Source: an uncultured Bacillus sp.
GTDB lineage: Bacteria; Bacillota; Bacilli; Bacillales; Cytobacillaceae
Length of the DNA stretch: 5,657 nt
Reading direction: 5' to 3'
Assembly: GCA_937902115.1 (NCBI GenBank)
Contig: CALGSR010000512.1
Location: forward strand, 1-5,657
Part shown: piece by piece, positions 1 through 5,657 of the stretch
How the letters are laid out: every line of letters starts with the position of its first letter
Numbering within the stretch: the stretch's first letter is position 1
Position numbers and translations under genes: made by a program
Notes under the pieces: generated by a model
What the model was told of the DNA's origin: nothing
Seen by the model: the letters and a program-made list of their open reading frames with translations, nothing else
The model's database searches: none

Positions 1-581
1 AGGGCGGTTACGATTACAACGGTGGTTTAGGAGGCGGCATTGGCCTGGAAATCGAAAATTTACACCAAACAATCCGTAATATTCCAAAGCCCGTTATTGC
101 CGCGGTGAATGGCTTTGCAATTGGCGGGGGTCATGTCCTACACGTCCTTTGTGACTTGACGATTGCTGCAGAAACGGCAAAATTTGGCCAAGCTGGACCA
201 AAAGTAGGAAGCTATGACGCTGGTTTCGGCTCCGCTTATTTAGCAAGATTAGTAGGGGAAAAGAAAGCACGGGAAATTTGGTATTTATGTGAGTTGTATA
301 GCGCGCAAGAAGCAAAAGAAATGGGTCTAGTCAATAAAATTGTTCCAGCTGAGGAACTTCAAGCGGCAGCGGAGGAATGGGCTGATAAAATGCTCGCGAA
401 AAGTCCAACAGCGCTCAAAATGCTTAAATACTCATTTAATGCAGATAGTGCCAACATCCAAGGGATTTCACAACTTGCAATGAGCAGCTTATCTATGTTT
501 TATAACACAGACGAGTCTGCTGAGGGAATGAATGCGTTTCTTGAAAAAAGATCAGCGGATTTCAGTAAGTTTAGAAAATAA
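1..581 (+). CDS. badI: BadI-like 2-ketocyclohexanecarboxyl-CoA hydrolase, 5'-truncated by window edge
   Basis: This is a crotonase-superfamily protein that enters the window in frame 3 (first full codon at base 3), leaving 192 residues. Family members are about 260 residues, so roughly the first 65-70 are missing. Visible blocks include the oxyanion-hole region NGFAIGGGHVLHVLCDLTIA and the MenB/BadI signature FGQAGPKVGSYDAGFGSAYL, followed by KKAREIWYLC. In place of the crotonase glutamates it has His (GGGH) and the Gly-Pro-Lys-Val-Gly-Ser/Asp motif shared by MenB and BadI. The C-terminus (YNTDESAEG, then EKRSADFSKFRK) resembles BadI as I recall it more than MenB. BadI hydrolytically opens the ring of 2-ketocyclohexanecarboxyl-CoA to give pimeloyl-CoA. 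A BadH-like dehydrogenase and an AliA-like ligase downstream support BadI over the menaquinone enzyme MenB. The exact substrate ring is inferred. The stop codon lies only about ten bases before the next start, suggesting translational coupling. Confidence 0.8.
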   Translation, partial: GGYDYNGGLGGGIGLEIENLHQTIRNIPKPVIAAVNGFAIGGGHVLHVLCDLTIAAETAKFGQAGPKVGSYDAGFGSAYLARLVGEKKAREIWYLCELYSAQEAKEMGLVNKIVPAEELQAAAEEWADKMLAKSPTALKMLKYSFNADSANIQGISQLAMSSLSMFYNTDESAEGMNAFLEKRSADFSKFRK

Positions 582-600
582 CGAGGAGATGATGAGGCAC
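582..600 (+). promoter_or_regulatory. Ribosome binding site and ambiguous start region of the CoA ligase
   Basis: GAGGAG (583-588) follows the BadI-like stop codon directly. Three in-frame starts follow: ATG 589, ATG 592 and GTG 601. The ATGs lie 0 and 3 bases from the SD, which is close, and GTG 601 lies 12 bases away, which is long. An extended SD pairing through TGAT (590-593) is possible. Starting at GTG gives MKFETILD, which resembles how relatives begin. The true start cannot be fixed from sequence alone. Confidence 0.5.
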
Positions 601-2219
601 GTGAAATTTGAAACGATTTTAGATTCTGAATATTTGGGTAAATATCAGTCCGTTTGGCCAAACAAAACAATTCTTGATTATCTAAATGAAGCGATTGCAA
701 AATTTCCAGACAAGATTGCCATTATTGATAAAAAGAGCCGCTATACGTATCGCGAGCTTGGAAAAATGGTCGACCGAGTGTCTCTAGGTTTATTGTCATC
801 TCCATCCAGCTGCCTAACTGGAATGAATTTATTATTCTGCACTATGCGGCGACAAGAATTGGGGCGATTACTAATCCGCTCATTCCCATTTATCGTGACC
901 GAGAAATTGGTTATATGGTAGGCATGGCGGAGTCGAAAATGATCGTGATTCCTGATACATTCCGCGGCTATGATTATCCAGCGATGATTGACAGACTATC
1001 CCATCAATGGCCGTCACTTGAGCACGTGTATGTAGTTGGCGAGAATGTACCAGCTCACATGAAATCGCTATCATCAATGATGGATAAACGATGGGAAGAA
1101 ATAAAAGATTTATCAGTATTGGAACAAATAACACATGATCCGAATGATGTAACCGAAATTATTTTTACCTCGGGGACAACAGGAAATCCAAAGGGAGTTA
1201 TGCATACGCATAATACGGTTTGTGTCTCAACCAATTACTGGATTGAACATATGCAATTAACCTCGGATGATGTGATGTTTATGGCTTCGACCTTTGCCCA
1301 TCAAACCGGGTTTGGCTATGGGGTAAGGCTCCCTACGACAATCGCAGGAACAGGAGTTTATCAGGATGTTTGGAACCCGCTTGAATTTATTGAGTTAATT
1401 GAGGAAGAGGGAATTACCTTTACAGCAGGTGCGACTCCATTCTTGCAGGATATCATGCGACTGGAGGGAATTGAAAGTCGTAACATTGATTCACTAAGAA
1501 TATTCGCCACAATGGGTGCGCCGATTCCAATGGCATTGGTCAAAGAAGCTTCACAAAAGGTGAATTTCGCCATTCTTTCCGGTTGGGGTCAAACGGAAGA
1601 TGGTCTTGTTACTGTGACAAAGCTTGACGATACGAAAGAAAAATTGACAAGTACGGATGGTGCACCACTTGGCAGCATGGAAGTAAAGGTTGTTGATGTG
1701 AACGGAGAGCCTTGCCCGCCAAAACAAGAAGGAGATCTTCTTTGCCATGGACCTGCCCTATTTGTTGGCTATTTGAAAAATCTCGAAGGTACGCTGTCTG
1801 AGTATCGCGATGGTTGGTTTTTTACGGGAGATCGTGCGGTTATGGACGAAGACGGTTACATCCGTATTACCGGCCGCAATAAAGATATTATTATTCGCGG
1901 CGGTGAAAACATTCCTGTTGCTTATGTGGAAAATATTATGTATGAACATGAGGACATCCTGGATGTACAGCTTATCTCCATACCAGATCCAAGGCTGCAA
2001 GAGAAGGCATGCGCTGTCGTTACCATGAAGCAAGGGAAAACGCCGCTTAGTTTTGCGCAACTGCAAGATTTCCTTGCGCAAAAAGGAGTAGCAAAACAAT
2101 ATTGGCCAGAGTATTTGGAGGTTGTTGAGGAATTTCCAAGAACACCAAGTGGAAAAATTCAAAAGTTCCGCTTGCGAGAAATCATTCTTCAAAGTATGAC
2201 GGAAAAGGAATTAAGTTAA
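592..2219 (+). pseudogene. aliA: AliA-like cyclohexanecarboxylate/acyl-CoA ligase, disrupted by internal deletion and frameshift
   Basis: This adenylate-forming ligase would activate a carboxylic acid with ATP and CoA. The reading frame opens at 592 (or 589/601) and runs through VDRVSLGLL to base 795. It then turns into nonsense ending at a stop at 919-921. Homologous sequence resumes in frame 3 from about base 795 (VISIQLPNWNEFIILHYAAT) and continues to the stop at 2219. Relatives have about eight residues (xLGIxxGD type) between these pieces, so about 25 bases appear lost and the frame is shifted. Downstream motifs are intact: P-loop TSGTTGNPKG (1167-1196), GWGQTED (1581-1601), GWFFTGD (about 1812-1832), the RGGENI hinge region (1896-1913), and PRTPSGKIQK with the catalytic lysine at 2154-2156. 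Stitched together it gives about 542 residues, close to the family size. WNPLEFIELIEEEG and GATPFLQDIM resemble the cyclohexanecarboxylate-CoA ligase group. A C-terminal piece could start at ATG 915, but there is no good SD and it would lack the N-terminal region. An assembly error is the main alternative to a real mutation. Confidence 0.8.
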
Positions 2220-2274
2220 TACAATCATTACTTACATTTAACCATTTTAAAAAAGATATTGGAGGGAAAGAAAA

Positions 2275-3021
2275 ATGACAAAAAAAGTAGCCTTTATTAC
2301 AGGAGCAGGACGTGGAATCGGAAGAGAGATTGCTAGAACATTAGCTTCACGGGGAATGAACATTATTGTAACAGATGTCAATATTGATAATGCAAACGAA
2401 ACGGTTTCTATTGTGGAAAAAGAAGGAGGAAAAGCAGTAGCCGTTTATTGCGACGTAACAAGACTGGAAAGTGTGAAGGAGGCAGTGGGAGCTTCTGTAG
2501 CTCATTTCGGAAAAATTGATGTACTCGTGAATAATGCAGGATGGGATAAGGTTGAACCATTTTTGAAAAGTGAGCCAACTACATGGAAGCTGATTATGGA
2601 TATTAACTTAATGGGTCAAATTCACACGTGTAAAGAAATTTTGCCTGTCATGATCGAAAATGGATATGGCAAGGTGATCAATATTGCTTCTGATTCCGGT
2701 AGAGTTGGTTCAAGCGGAGAAGCAGTCTACTCAGCAGCTAAAGGAGGCGTCATTGCTTTCACGAAAACAATGGCACGAGAAATGGCAAGATATAAAATTA
2801 ATGTGAATTGTGTTTCACCGGGTCCTAGTAATACTCCTCTTTTCGAAGAAATTGGTTCTTATAATGAAGGCATTGCCAGTGCGCTCGAAAAGGCGATTCC
2901 ATTTAGACGTTTAGCACAGCCTAGTGATATTGCGAATGGGGTAGCGTTCTTGGCTTCTGTGGAAGCGGATTATGTGACGGGGCAGACGATTTCGGTTAAT
3001 GGCGGTTTGGCGATGGTTTAA
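2275..3021 (+). CDS. badH: BadH-like 2-hydroxycyclohexanecarboxyl-CoA dehydrogenase (SDR family)
   Basis: This 248-residue classical short-chain dehydrogenase has all expected parts. The nucleotide-binding TGAGRGIG is at residues 9-16, an acidic Asp34 at the end of beta-2 favours NAD over NADP, and Asp60 and NNAG (86-89) follow. The catalytic tetrad is Asn111, Ser139, Tyr152 and Lys156, and SPGP lies at 181-184. The sequence around NNAGWDKVEPF and the stretch SDSGRVGSSGEAVYSAAKGG closely match BadH as I recall it from Rhodopseudomonas. BadH oxidises the 2-hydroxy group of the ring acyl-CoA to the ketone that BadI cleaves, and the BadI-like gene upstream fits this. The ATG start is set by GGAGGG at 2261-2266, nine bases after GGAGG. 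It sits 55 bases after the ligase stop with no clear terminator between, so co-transcription is likely. The length and full tetrad make it an active enzyme, in contrast to the second SDR at 4029. The substrate is inferred from similarity and context; related beta-hydroxyacyl-CoA substrates are possible. Confidence 0.82.
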   Translation: MTKKVAFITGAGRGIGREIARTLASRGMNIIVTDVNIDNANETVSIVEKEGGKAVAVYCDVTRLESVKEAVGASVAHFGKIDVLVNNAGWDKVEPFLKSEPTTWKLIMDINLMGQIHTCKEILPVMIENGYGKVINIASDSGRVGSSGEAVYSAAKGGVIAFTKTMAREMARYKINVNCVSPGPSNTPLFEEIGSYNEGIASALEKAIPFRRLAQPSDIANGVAFLASVEADYVTGQTISVNGGLAMV

Positions 3022-3176
3022 CACTTTTTGGATGGTAGGGATCGGCTTATGCGGGGAGCTTGGCTCCCCTCTGGGGGTCGACGGTGATTTTCCCTGTTTT
3101 GGGTTGGAGTGACGTTTTTAAGTTAATATTTGCTTTTAATCAAACTGCGTAATAGCAAAAAAAGGAGGAGTACATA
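3022..3176 (+). other. G/T-rich intergenic spacer with possible weak promoter
   Basis: This 155-base gap splits the cluster. By hand count, bases 3022-3120 hold 35 G, 35 T, 18 C and 11 A, about 54% GC and strongly A-poor, unlike the flanking coding DNA. No ORF or conserved protein remnant was recognised. A very weak sigma-A-like pair (TTGGAG 3104-3109, 17-base spacer, TATTTG 3127-3132) could drive the downstream hydratase but matches the consensus poorly. The last part carries a strong ribosome binding site, AAAGGAGG (3161-3168), for the next gene. Confidence 0.5.
3053..3069 (+). terminator. GC-rich hairpin, possible terminator or mRNA-processing element
   Basis: GGGGAGC (3053-3059) and GCTCCCC (3063-3069) form a perfect 7-bp stem around a TTG loop, starting 32 bases after the BadH-like stop. 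No uninterrupted T-tract follows; the next bases are TCTGGGGG. It is therefore not a classic intrinsic terminator. The CCCC arm could instead pair with the GGGG run at 3073-3076, giving a weaker competing hairpin. Confidence 0.4.
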
Positions 3177-3956
3177 ATGTTCTATGAAAATCTAATTGTT
3201 GAAAAAGGAAATCAAATTGGCTTTATTAAAATCAATCGTCCGGAAGTAAGAAATGCTTTGAATAATGAAACGGTTGCGGAAATTTTAGCTGCTTTTGATG
3301 GTTTTGAGAATGATCCGGAAATTGGTGTGATTGTTTTTACCGGTGTGGGTGAAAAGGCATTTGCCGCAGGAGCGGATATCAACCAGCTAACAACGAGAAA
3401 AGCGACTGAGGCCTTTCAATCTGGAAGTATGAGTGAGGTGTATCGCCGCATTGAAAATAGTAGAAAGGCAACGATTGCCGCGATTAACGGATTTGCTCTT
3501 GGTGGTGGAAGCGAGCTTGCGATGAGTTGTGATATTCGCATCGCCTCTGAAAATGCAAAATTCGCATTGCCTGAGTTGAACCTATCGGTTATTCCTGGTG
3601 CCGGTGGTACGCAGCGCTTAACACGTATCATTGGGAAGGGCCGTGCGATGAATATGATTTTAACGGGGGAATTTATTTCTGCGAGTGAGGCAAAGTCGAT
3701 CGGCTTAGTAACAGATGTCGTTCCGCTTGAGGAATTAATGAATGCGGCAATTGAGAAGGCTGAAAAAATCATAGCGAAAGGGCCTCTTGCTGTGCAAATG
3801 GCTAAACTAGTTATCAACCGCGGCTTTGAGGTAGATATGGATACTGGATTATTGATTGAAAGCTTAGCACAAGCCTTCCTTTATACAACAGAAGATAAGG
3901 TAGAAGGAACGAAAGCTTTCCTGGAAAAAAGGCAGCCATCATTTGCAGGAAATTAA
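3177..3956 (+). CDS. Enoyl-CoA hydratase (crotonase family, BadK-like)
   Basis: This 259-residue crotonase hydrates a trans-2-enoyl-CoA to the (S)-3-hydroxyacyl-CoA. INRPEVRNALN near residues 20-29 and AFAAGADI (61-68) form the CoA-binding and first oxyanion-hole region, and GFALGGGSELAMSCD (105-119) the second. Both catalytic glutamates are present: Glu113 in GGGSE and Glu133 in LPELNLSVIPGAGGTQRL. The C-terminus EGTKAFLEKRQPSF is typical and the length is normal, so the enzyme looks active. The ATG start is well supported by AAAGGAGG eight bases upstream. In this cluster its likely role is hydration of a cyclohex-1-ene-1-carboxyl-CoA-like intermediate (BadK step) to feed the BadH-like dehydrogenase. 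That specificity is inferred, because straight-chain and ring-specific crotonases are hard to tell apart by motif. It lies 155 bases after the BadH-like gene and may have its own transcript start. It differs from the BadI-like crotonase at the window start, which lacks both catalytic glutamates. Confidence 0.85.
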   Translation: MFYENLIVEKGNQIGFIKINRPEVRNALNNETVAEILAAFDGFENDPEIGVIVFTGVGEKAFAAGADINQLTTRKATEAFQSGSMSEVYRRIENSRKATIAAINGFALGGGSELAMSCDIRIASENAKFALPELNLSVIPGAGGTQRLTRIIGKGRAMNMILTGEFISASEAKSIGLVTDVVPLEELMNAAIEKAEKIIAKGPLAVQMAKLVINRGFEVDMDTGLLIESLAQAFLYTTEDKVEGTKAFLEKRQPSFAGN

Positions 3957-3964
3957 ACAATAAC

Positions 3965-3995
3965 GGACTCCTTCTTGTTCATAAGCAGGAAGTCC
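3965..3995 (+). terminator. Imperfect hairpin between hydratase and second SDR, terminator-like
   Basis: GGACTCCT (3965-3972) pairs with AGG-A-AGTCC (3987-3995) with one bulged A. After a T/C mismatch, CTTG (3974-3977) pairs with TAAG (3982-3985) around a TTCA loop, giving about 12 pairs. It is followed by a loose T-rich stretch, ATTCCATTTTATTT (about 3998-4011). It starts nine bases after the hydratase stop. It could terminate part of the transcripts or protect the upstream mRNA end. The T-tract is interrupted, so leaky termination is the likely limit. Confidence 0.45.
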
Positions 3996-4028
3996 AGATT
4001 CCATTTTATTTAGGAGGAGTCGAGGTTA

Positions 4029-4784
4029 GTGGAACTTGATTTAAAAGGGAAAAACATTTTCATTACCGGAGCAGCTAAAGGGATAGGCAGAGGAATTGCT
4101 TTAGCTGCTGCGGGTGAAGGCGCAAATATTGCGTTGCACTATTTCAGCTCCGAAGAGGCAGTGATGCAAACGGCTAGCGAGATTAAAGGTATATTTGGTG
4201 TAAACGTTCAACTTGTTAAAGGGGATATTGCCAGCATTGAGGATGTGAAAAAGATGAAGGAGGAATTGGATCAAGGGCTAGGCGGCATTGATGGGATCGT
4301 AAACAATGCTGGTTTATCTCAGATGAAATCCTTCTTTCAATATCAACCTGATGAATGGAAACGTGAAGTCGATGTTTGCTTTTACGGAGCGTTGAATGTA
4401 GTCCATACGTTTATGCCTGGAATGATCGAAAAGAATCAAGGAAAGTTTATTAATATTGTTGGTGATTCCGCCCGGACTGGGGATAAATATTTCATTTTAT
4501 CCGCCGCTGCCAGAAATGGCGCCATTGGTTTCATAAAATCATTAGCACAGGATGTAGGGAAAAGCAATGTCCAATGTAACACAGTCTCCCTTGGATTGGT
4601 CAACAGTGGTTCGCTGAATTTTAATGAAGATGTATTAAGCAAAATAGCGAAGCAATATCCTTTAAAACGGCTTGGAAAAGTGGAGGATGTTACAGGAATC
4701 ATATTATTTTTACTATCTAATCATGCCGACTGGATTACAGGTCAAGTGATATCGGTAAACGGAGGTCATAATATGTACGGATAA
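4029..4784 (+). CDS. SDR-fold protein lacking the catalytic tetrad (probable pseudoenzyme)
   Basis: This 251-residue protein has the short-chain dehydrogenase fold: TGAAKGIG at residues 13-20, HYFSS after beta-2 (37-41), GDIAS (65-69), NNAG (92-95), and the C-terminal TGQVISVNGGHNM. An ungapped alignment of its active-site segment with the BadH-like SDR in this window shows every catalytic residue changed. Asn becomes Cys117, Ser becomes Gly145, Tyr becomes Ser158, and Lys becomes Arg162 (segment ILSAAARNG instead of YSAAKGG). Tyr154 is four residues off and does not restore YxxxK. The reading frame is intact and full length, which argues for a selected, non-oxidoreductase or scaffold role rather than decay. 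Paired SDRs with one inactive subunit are known, as in BbsCD of anaerobic toluene degradation. A partner could be the SDR at 2275 or one outside the window. The start is GTG, 11 bases after AGGAGG (4012-4017). A 66-base gap leads to the MaoC-type gene. The function is not known. Confidence 0.75.
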   Translation: MELDLKGKNIFITGAAKGIGRGIALAAAGEGANIALHYFSSEEAVMQTASEIKGIFGVNVQLVKGDIASIEDVKKMKEELDQGLGGIDGIVNNAGLSQMKSFFQYQPDEWKREVDVCFYGALNVVHTFMPGMIEKNQGKFINIVGDSARTGDKYFILSAAARNGAIGFIKSLAQDVGKSNVQCNTVSLGLVNSGSLNFNEDVLSKIAKQYPLKRLGKVEDVTGIILFLLSNHADWITGQVISVNGGHNMYG

Positions 4785-4850
4785 TAGGTCTTTGCGAAGG
4801 AAGCCCGCCTAAGGGAAATTTAATTAACCAGTAAAAGGGATGCTGTTAGA

Positions 4851-5276
4851 ATGAAAGTTAGACTAAAAGAAATCATGTACGAAGATATTCAAATAGGGGA
4901 TACGGAAACATTTTCTAAAACGATTACTGATTATGATATTGTTCAATTTTCCAGGCTTACTGGTGACTTTAATCCGGTACACCTTGATGCAGTGTATGCG
5001 AAGAAGACGTTTTTTAAAGATAGAATTGCCCATGGCATTTTATCAGGCAGTATTATTTCGACTGTGATGGGAATGAAGCTGCCTGGGCCTAACAGCATTT
5101 ATATGTCGCAAAACTTAAAGTTTCTTGCTCCCGTAAAAATTGGAGATACGATCCAAGCAAAAGTTGAGGTAATGGAAAAAAGAGATGATAAAAGAATCAT
5201 TAAGCTAAAAACGCAGGTAATCAATCAGCGTGAGGAAACGGTGGTAGATGGGGAAGCAGTTGTTATGAAGCTTTAG
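4851..5276 (+). CDS. MaoC-type R-specific enoyl-CoA hydratase
   Basis: This 141-residue single hot-dog-domain protein belongs to the MaoC/PhaJ group, which hydrates trans-2-enoyl-CoA to (R)-3-hydroxyacyl-CoA. The hydratase-2 motif is complete: Asp39 and His44 in GDFNPVHLD form the catalytic pair, followed by YAKKTFFKDRIAHGILSGS with His61-Gly62. The later segment NLKFLAPVKIGDTI is typical of the family, and the length fits the roughly 135-150 residue single-domain members. ATG 4851 is preceded by AAAAGGGA (4833-4840), a weak SD about 11 bases upstream. An internal ATG at 4875 (MYEDIQIGD) matches where many relatives begin but has no SD, so 4851 is preferred with some doubt. It follows the pseudo-SDR by 66 bases and probably shares its transcript. 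Its stereochemistry is opposite to that of the crotonase at 3177, so it likely serves a different intermediate or an epimerisation route. The substrate is unknown. Confidence 0.85.
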   Translation: MKVRLKEIMYEDIQIGDTETFSKTITDYDIVQFSRLTGDFNPVHLDAVYAKKTFFKDRIAHGILSGSIISTVMGMKLPGPNSIYMSQNLKFLAPVKIGDTIQAKVEVMEKRDDKRIIKLKTQVINQREETVVDGEAVVMKL

Positions 5277-5292
5277 GCAGCTAAGTGGAAAA

Positions 5293-5320
5293 TTAGCAGG
5301 AACTTCCTATCTAATAAAAT
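5293..5320 (+). promoter_or_regulatory. Possible sigma-A promoter ahead of the FadF-like gene
   Basis: TTAGCA (5293-5298, 4 of 6 to TTGACA), a 16-base spacer and TAAAAT (5315-5320, 5 of 6 to TATAAT) lie in the 72-base gap before the last gene. The -10 is good, the -35 moderate and the spacing one base short. It would allow separate expression of the electron-transfer gene. AT-rich gaps produce such matches by chance. Confidence 0.3.
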
Positions 5321-5332
5321 AGTTTGTCATTG

Positions 5333-5339
5333 AAGGGAG
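5333..5339 (+). promoter_or_regulatory. Ribosome binding site that selects a GTG start
   Basis: AAGGGAG at 5333-5339 directly abuts an in-frame ATG at 5340, leaving no spacer, whereas the in-frame GTG at 5349 is nine bases away. The GTG is therefore the better start for the FadF-like protein. Confidence 0.6.
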
Positions 5340-5348
5340 ATGAAAAGA

Positions 5349-5657
5349 GTGTTTAGTTTACTGAATTTACTTGCTTTTCTAGCGGTGGCCGGATTTGCCG
5401 TGTATTTGTTTACTAATCTTTTGTATACCCGTTATTTATTTATCAAATTAGGTAAAAAGGCAGAATTTGAGCCAAATTTAAAAGAGCGAATCAATCTCAT
5501 CTTGATCAATGGGTTCGGTCAAAGAAAATTGTTCAAAGACAAGAAAAGCGGTTTGATGCATCTTATCTTATTTTATACTTTTTTTATCATTCAAGTAGGA
5601 CTCATAGAACTCATCATTAAAGGATTTATTAAAGGCTATGAATTTCCTTTTGGTGAG
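5349..5657 (+). CDS. fadF: FadF-like membrane Fe-S electron-transfer protein, N-terminal part only
   Basis: The 103 visible residues form the N-terminus of a gene cut by the window end. One hydrophobic segment spans about residues 4-26, and a second spans about 68-91. Between them is a basic cytoplasmic-type loop with YTRYLFIKLGKKAEF and FGQRKLFKDKKSGLMH. This layout and the GQRKLFKDKKSG segment resemble the N-terminal nitrate-reductase-gamma-like domain of Bacillus FadF/YwjF, a roughly 700-residue protein with HdrD-like Fe-S domains. Related proteins (also called ETF:menaquinone oxidoreductases, EMO) are thought to pass electrons from acyl-CoA dehydrogenases via ETF to menaquinone. The Fe-S and cysteine-rich domains lie beyond the window, so the assignment rests on the N-terminus and context. 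The start is taken as GTG 5349 rather than ATG 5340 because of SD spacing. The position after beta-oxidation-type genes fits a role in re-oxidising the missing acyl-CoA dehydrogenase step. Confidence 0.65.
   Translation, partial: MFSLLNLLAFLAVAGFAVYLFTNLLYTRYLFIKLGKKAEFEPNLKERINLILINGFGQRKLFKDKKSGLMHLILFYTFFIIQVGLIELIIKGFIKGYEFPFGE

Noticed and set aside
1..581. First gene as MenB (1,4-dihydroxy-2-naphthoyl-CoA synthase)
   Set aside because: The GPKVGS and KKAREIWYLC blocks are shared with MenB, but the C-terminus and the adjacent BadH- and AliA-like genes fit BadI better. MenB remains the main alternative.
1758..2192. 144-residue minus-strand ORF
   Set aside because: It lies wholly inside the ligase C-terminal coding region, whose motifs are clear in the + frame. 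It has no SD and no recognisable domain.
915..2219. A functional shortened ligase starting at ATG 915
   Set aside because: There is no SD before 915, and clear homology continues upstream in the same frame to about 795, so 915 is an internal methionine of a broken gene.
2220..2274. Promoter or FadR-type operator before the BadH-like gene
   Set aside because: No TGAATGA-type palindrome is visible, and the best -35/-10 pair (TTACAT and GATATT) matches the -35 at only two positions.
3416..3817. 133-residue minus-strand ORF
   Set aside because: It is antisense to the hydratase segment containing both catalytic glutamates, and its composition is that of a shadow frame.
4488..4490. Tyr154 of the second SDR as a replacement catalytic tyrosine
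   Set aside because: It lies four positions before the YxxxK column, in an alignment without gaps, and there is no lysine four residues after it.
5280..5297. GCTAA/TTAGC inverted repeat after the MaoC gene as a terminator
   Set aside because: The stem is only five mostly AT pairs around an eight-base loop with no T-tract, so it is too weak to call.

Overview
The window reads as part of a catabolic gene cluster from a low-GC Firmicute, most likely Bacillaceae. The base composition is AT-leaning, Shine-Dalgarno (SD) sequences of the AGGAGG type precede most genes, GTG starts occur, and the last gene looks like the N-terminus of the Bacillus FadF type of membrane Fe-S protein. All seven genes lie on the + strand with short gaps, so they probably form one operon or a few overlapping transcripts. 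No RNA genes, mobile elements, phage genes or CRISPR arrays are visible.

Layout: (1) 1-581, the 3' part of a BadI-like ring-opening hydrolase (crotonase fold, MenB relative). (2) 592-2219, an AliA-like acyl/cyclohexanecarboxylate-CoA ligase split into two frames near base 795, where homologues would have roughly eight more residues. (3) 2275-3021, a BadH-like short-chain dehydrogenase (SDR) with an intact active site. (4) 3022-3176, a G/T-rich, A-poor spacer with a perfect 7-bp hairpin. (5) 3177-3956, an enoyl-CoA hydratase (BadK/crotonase type) with both catalytic glutamates. (6) 3957-4028, a spacer with an imperfect hairpin. (7) 4029-4784, a second SDR whose N-S-Y-K catalytic tetrad is entirely replaced although the Rossmann motifs remain. 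(8) 4851-5276, a MaoC-type R-specific hydratase. (9) 5349-end, the start of a FadF-like membrane electron-transfer protein.

Working model (inference from family knowledge): the ligase, hydratase, dehydrogenase and ring hydrolase match the known order of reactions for cyclohexanecarboxylate and related alicyclic acids: CoA activation, dehydrogenation (enzyme not in the window), hydration, oxidation to the 2-keto-CoA, and hydrolytic ring opening to a pimeloyl-CoA-like product. The FadF-like protein would pass electrons from the acyl-CoA dehydrogenase and electron-transfer flavoprotein to menaquinone. The two most notable observations are the apparently broken ligase and the SDR pseudoenzyme, which may pair with an active SDR as BbsC does with BbsD in anaerobic toluene degradation.
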